64,000 nt of DNA from assembly GCA_964035545.1 (NCBI GenBank), contig OZ037766.1:33459773-33523772 (forward strand), in the 5' to 3' direction. Origin of the DNA: Bugula neritina. Taxonomy: Eukaryota; Bryozoa; Gymnolaemata; Cheilostomatida; Bugulidae. Of this stretch, positions 61,937 through 64,000 are shown one piece after another; position 1 is the first letter of the stretch, and each line of letters starts with the position of its first letter. Made by a program: the position numbers and the translations under genes. Under the pieces are notes generated by a model. That model was not told the origin of the DNA, made no database searches, and saw only the letters and a program-made list of their open reading frames with translations.

Positions 61937-64000
61937 GCTCTTTCTATAGTATTCTGTAGACGCAGTGTTATAATAAGTTCTCTCTTTCTATAGTATTCTG
62001 TAGACGCAGTGTTATAACAAGTTCTCTCTTTCTATAGTATTCTGTAGACACAGTGTTATAATAAGTTCTCTCTTTCTATAGTATTCTGTAGACACAGTGT
62101 TATAATAAGTTCTCTCTTTCTATAGTATTCTGTAGACGCAGTGTTATAACAAGTTCTCTCTTTCTATAGTATTCTGTAGACACAGTGTTATAACAAGTTC
62201 TCTCTTTCTATAGTATTCTGTAGACACAGTGTTATAACAAGTTCTCTCTTTCTATAGTATTCTGTAGACGCAGTGTTATAATAAGTTCTCTCTTTCTATA
62301 GTATTCTGTAGACGCAGTGTTATAATAAGTTCTCTCTTTCTATAGTATTCTGTAGACACAGTGTTATAATAAGCTCTCTCTTTCTATAGTATTCTGTAGA
62401 CACAGTGTTATAACAAGTTCTCTCTTTCTATAGTATTCTGTAGACACAGTGTTATAACAAGTTCTCTCTTTCTATAGTATTCTGTAGACGCAGTGTTATA
62501 ATAAGTTCTCTCTTTCTATAGTATTCTGTAGACGCAGTGTTATAATAAGTTCTCTCTTTCTATAGTATTCTGTAGACGCAGTGTTATAATAAGTTCTCTC
62601 TTTCTATAGTATTCTGTAGACGCAGTGTTATAATAAGCTCTCTCTTTCTATAGTATTCTGTAGACACAGTGTTATAACAAGTTCTCTCTTTCTATAGTAT
62701 TCTGTAGACACAGTGTTATAATAAGTTCTCTCTTTCTATAGTATTCTGTAGACGCAGTGTTATAATAAGTTCTCTCTTTCTATATTATTCTGTAGACACA
62801 GTGTTATAATAAGCTCTCTCTCCCTATAGTATTCTGTAGACACAGTGTTATAATAAGTTCTTTCTATAGTATTCTGTAGACACAGTGTTATAATAAGTTC
62901 TCTCTTTCTATAGTATTCTGTAGACGCAGTGTTATAATAAGCTCTCTCTTTCTATAGTATTCTGTAGACACAGTGTTACAATAAGCTCTCTCTTTCTATA
63001 GTATTCTGTAGACGCAGTGTTATGATAAGTTCTCTCTTTCTATAGTATTCTGTAGACGCAGTTTTATAATAAGCTCTCTCTCCCTATAGTATTCTGTAGA
63101 CACAGTGTTATAATAAGTTCTTTCTATAGTATTCTGTAGACACAGTGTTATAATAAGTTCTCTCTTTCTATAGTATTCTGTAGACACAGTGTTATAATAA
63201 GTTCTCTCTTTCTATAGTATTCTGTAGACACAGTGTTATAATAAGTTCTTTCTATAGTATTCTGTAGACACAGTGTTATAATAAGTTCTCTCTTTCTATA
63301 GTATTCTGTAGACGCAGTGTTATAATAAACTCTCTCTTTCTATAGTATTCTGTAGACACAGTGTTATAATAAGTTCTTTCTATAGTATTCTGTAGACGCA
63401 GTTTTATAATAAGCTCTCTCTTTCTATAGTATTCTGTAGACACAGTGTTATAATAAGTTCTCTCTTTCTATAGTATTCTGTAGACGCAGTGTTATAATAA
63501 GTTCTCTCTTTCTATAGTATTCTGTAGACACAGTGTTATAATAAGCTCTCTCTCCCTATAGTATTCTGTAGACACAGTGTTATAATAAGTTCTTTCTATA
63601 GTATTCTGTAGACACAGTGTTATAATAAGTTCTCTCTTTCTATAGTATTCTGTAGACGCAGTGTTATAATAAGCTCTCTCTTTCTGTAGTATTCTGTAGA
63701 CACAGTGTTATAATAAGTTCTCTCTCTATAGTATTCTGTAGACACAGTGTTATAATAAGTTCTCTCTTTCTATAGTATTCTGTAGACGCAGTGTTATAAT
63801 AAGCTCTCTCTTTCTATAGTATTCTGTAGACGCAGTGTTATAATAAGCTCTCTCTTTCTATAGTATTCTGTAGACGCAGTGTTATAATAAGTTCTCTCTT
63901 TCTATAGTATTCTGTAGACGCAGTGTTATAATAAGCTCTCTCTTTCTATAGTATTATGTAGACACAGTGTTATAATAAGTTCTCTCTTTCTATAGTATTC
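61937..64000. repeat. 44-bp array with TCTCTCTTTCTATAG acceptor-like sites, about 47 copies to window end
   Basis: Starts four bases after the donor CAT|GTGAGC (61933) and runs to the window edge. Each unit has a full polypyrimidine tract and TATAG, a strong 3' splice site on paper. The next olfactomedin exon must lie beyond 64000. Confidence 0.96.

Overview
The window is nuclear DNA of an animal, most likely an AT-rich marine invertebrate. The evidence is that every gene is split by GT-AG introns and the five protein families are metazoan. The species cannot be named from the sequence. A spiralian such as a bryozoan, brachiopod or mollusc is a guess. No bacterial, phage or viral signal was seen.

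Five genes, all on the + strand, were assembled by hand by following reading frame and splice phase across introns. (1) 2297-10384 is an MFSD4/sodium-dependent glucose transporter 1-like membrane transporter with 8 exons and 541 codons. (2) 13572-25344 is its tandem paralogue with 8 exons, 588 codons, and intron positions and phases identical to gene 1. (3) 26002-30241 is a gamma-butyrobetaine dioxygenase-like Fe(II)/2-oxoglutarate enzyme with 7 exons and 416 codons. (4) 31402-48994 is cytoplasmic arginyl-tRNA synthetase with 15 exons and 678 codons. (5) From 51697 to beyond the window is a secreted olfactomedin-domain protein of the noelin/gliomedin type, cut off inside the OLF domain. The genes have unrelated functions and do not form a pathway, apart from the two sister transporters.

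Most of the rest of the DNA is tandem repeat. Nearly every intron holds its own minisatellite with units of 11 to 46 bp and roughly 5 to 195 copies. The repeat differs from intron to intron, even between matching introns of the two sister transporters. In many introns the array abuts an exon, and its unit contains a copy of the true splice donor or acceptor, often with the last 4 to 23 exon bases. The same has happened at the stop codon of the synthetase gene. This splice-junction-seeded repeat architecture is the most striking feature of the window. The long open reading frames inside the arrays are artefacts of repeat units with few stops and are not annotated as genes.

Other notable items are a 3.24 kb insertion with terminal inverted repeats that splits the array in synthetase intron 3, a GC-AG intron in the synthetase filled with about 24 units that each read acceptor-then-donor, three AAG acceptors in the same gene, a higher-order repeat built of a 14-base palindrome, a possible alternative first exon for the second transporter, and a probable repeat-encoded N-glycosylation linker in the olfactomedin gene.
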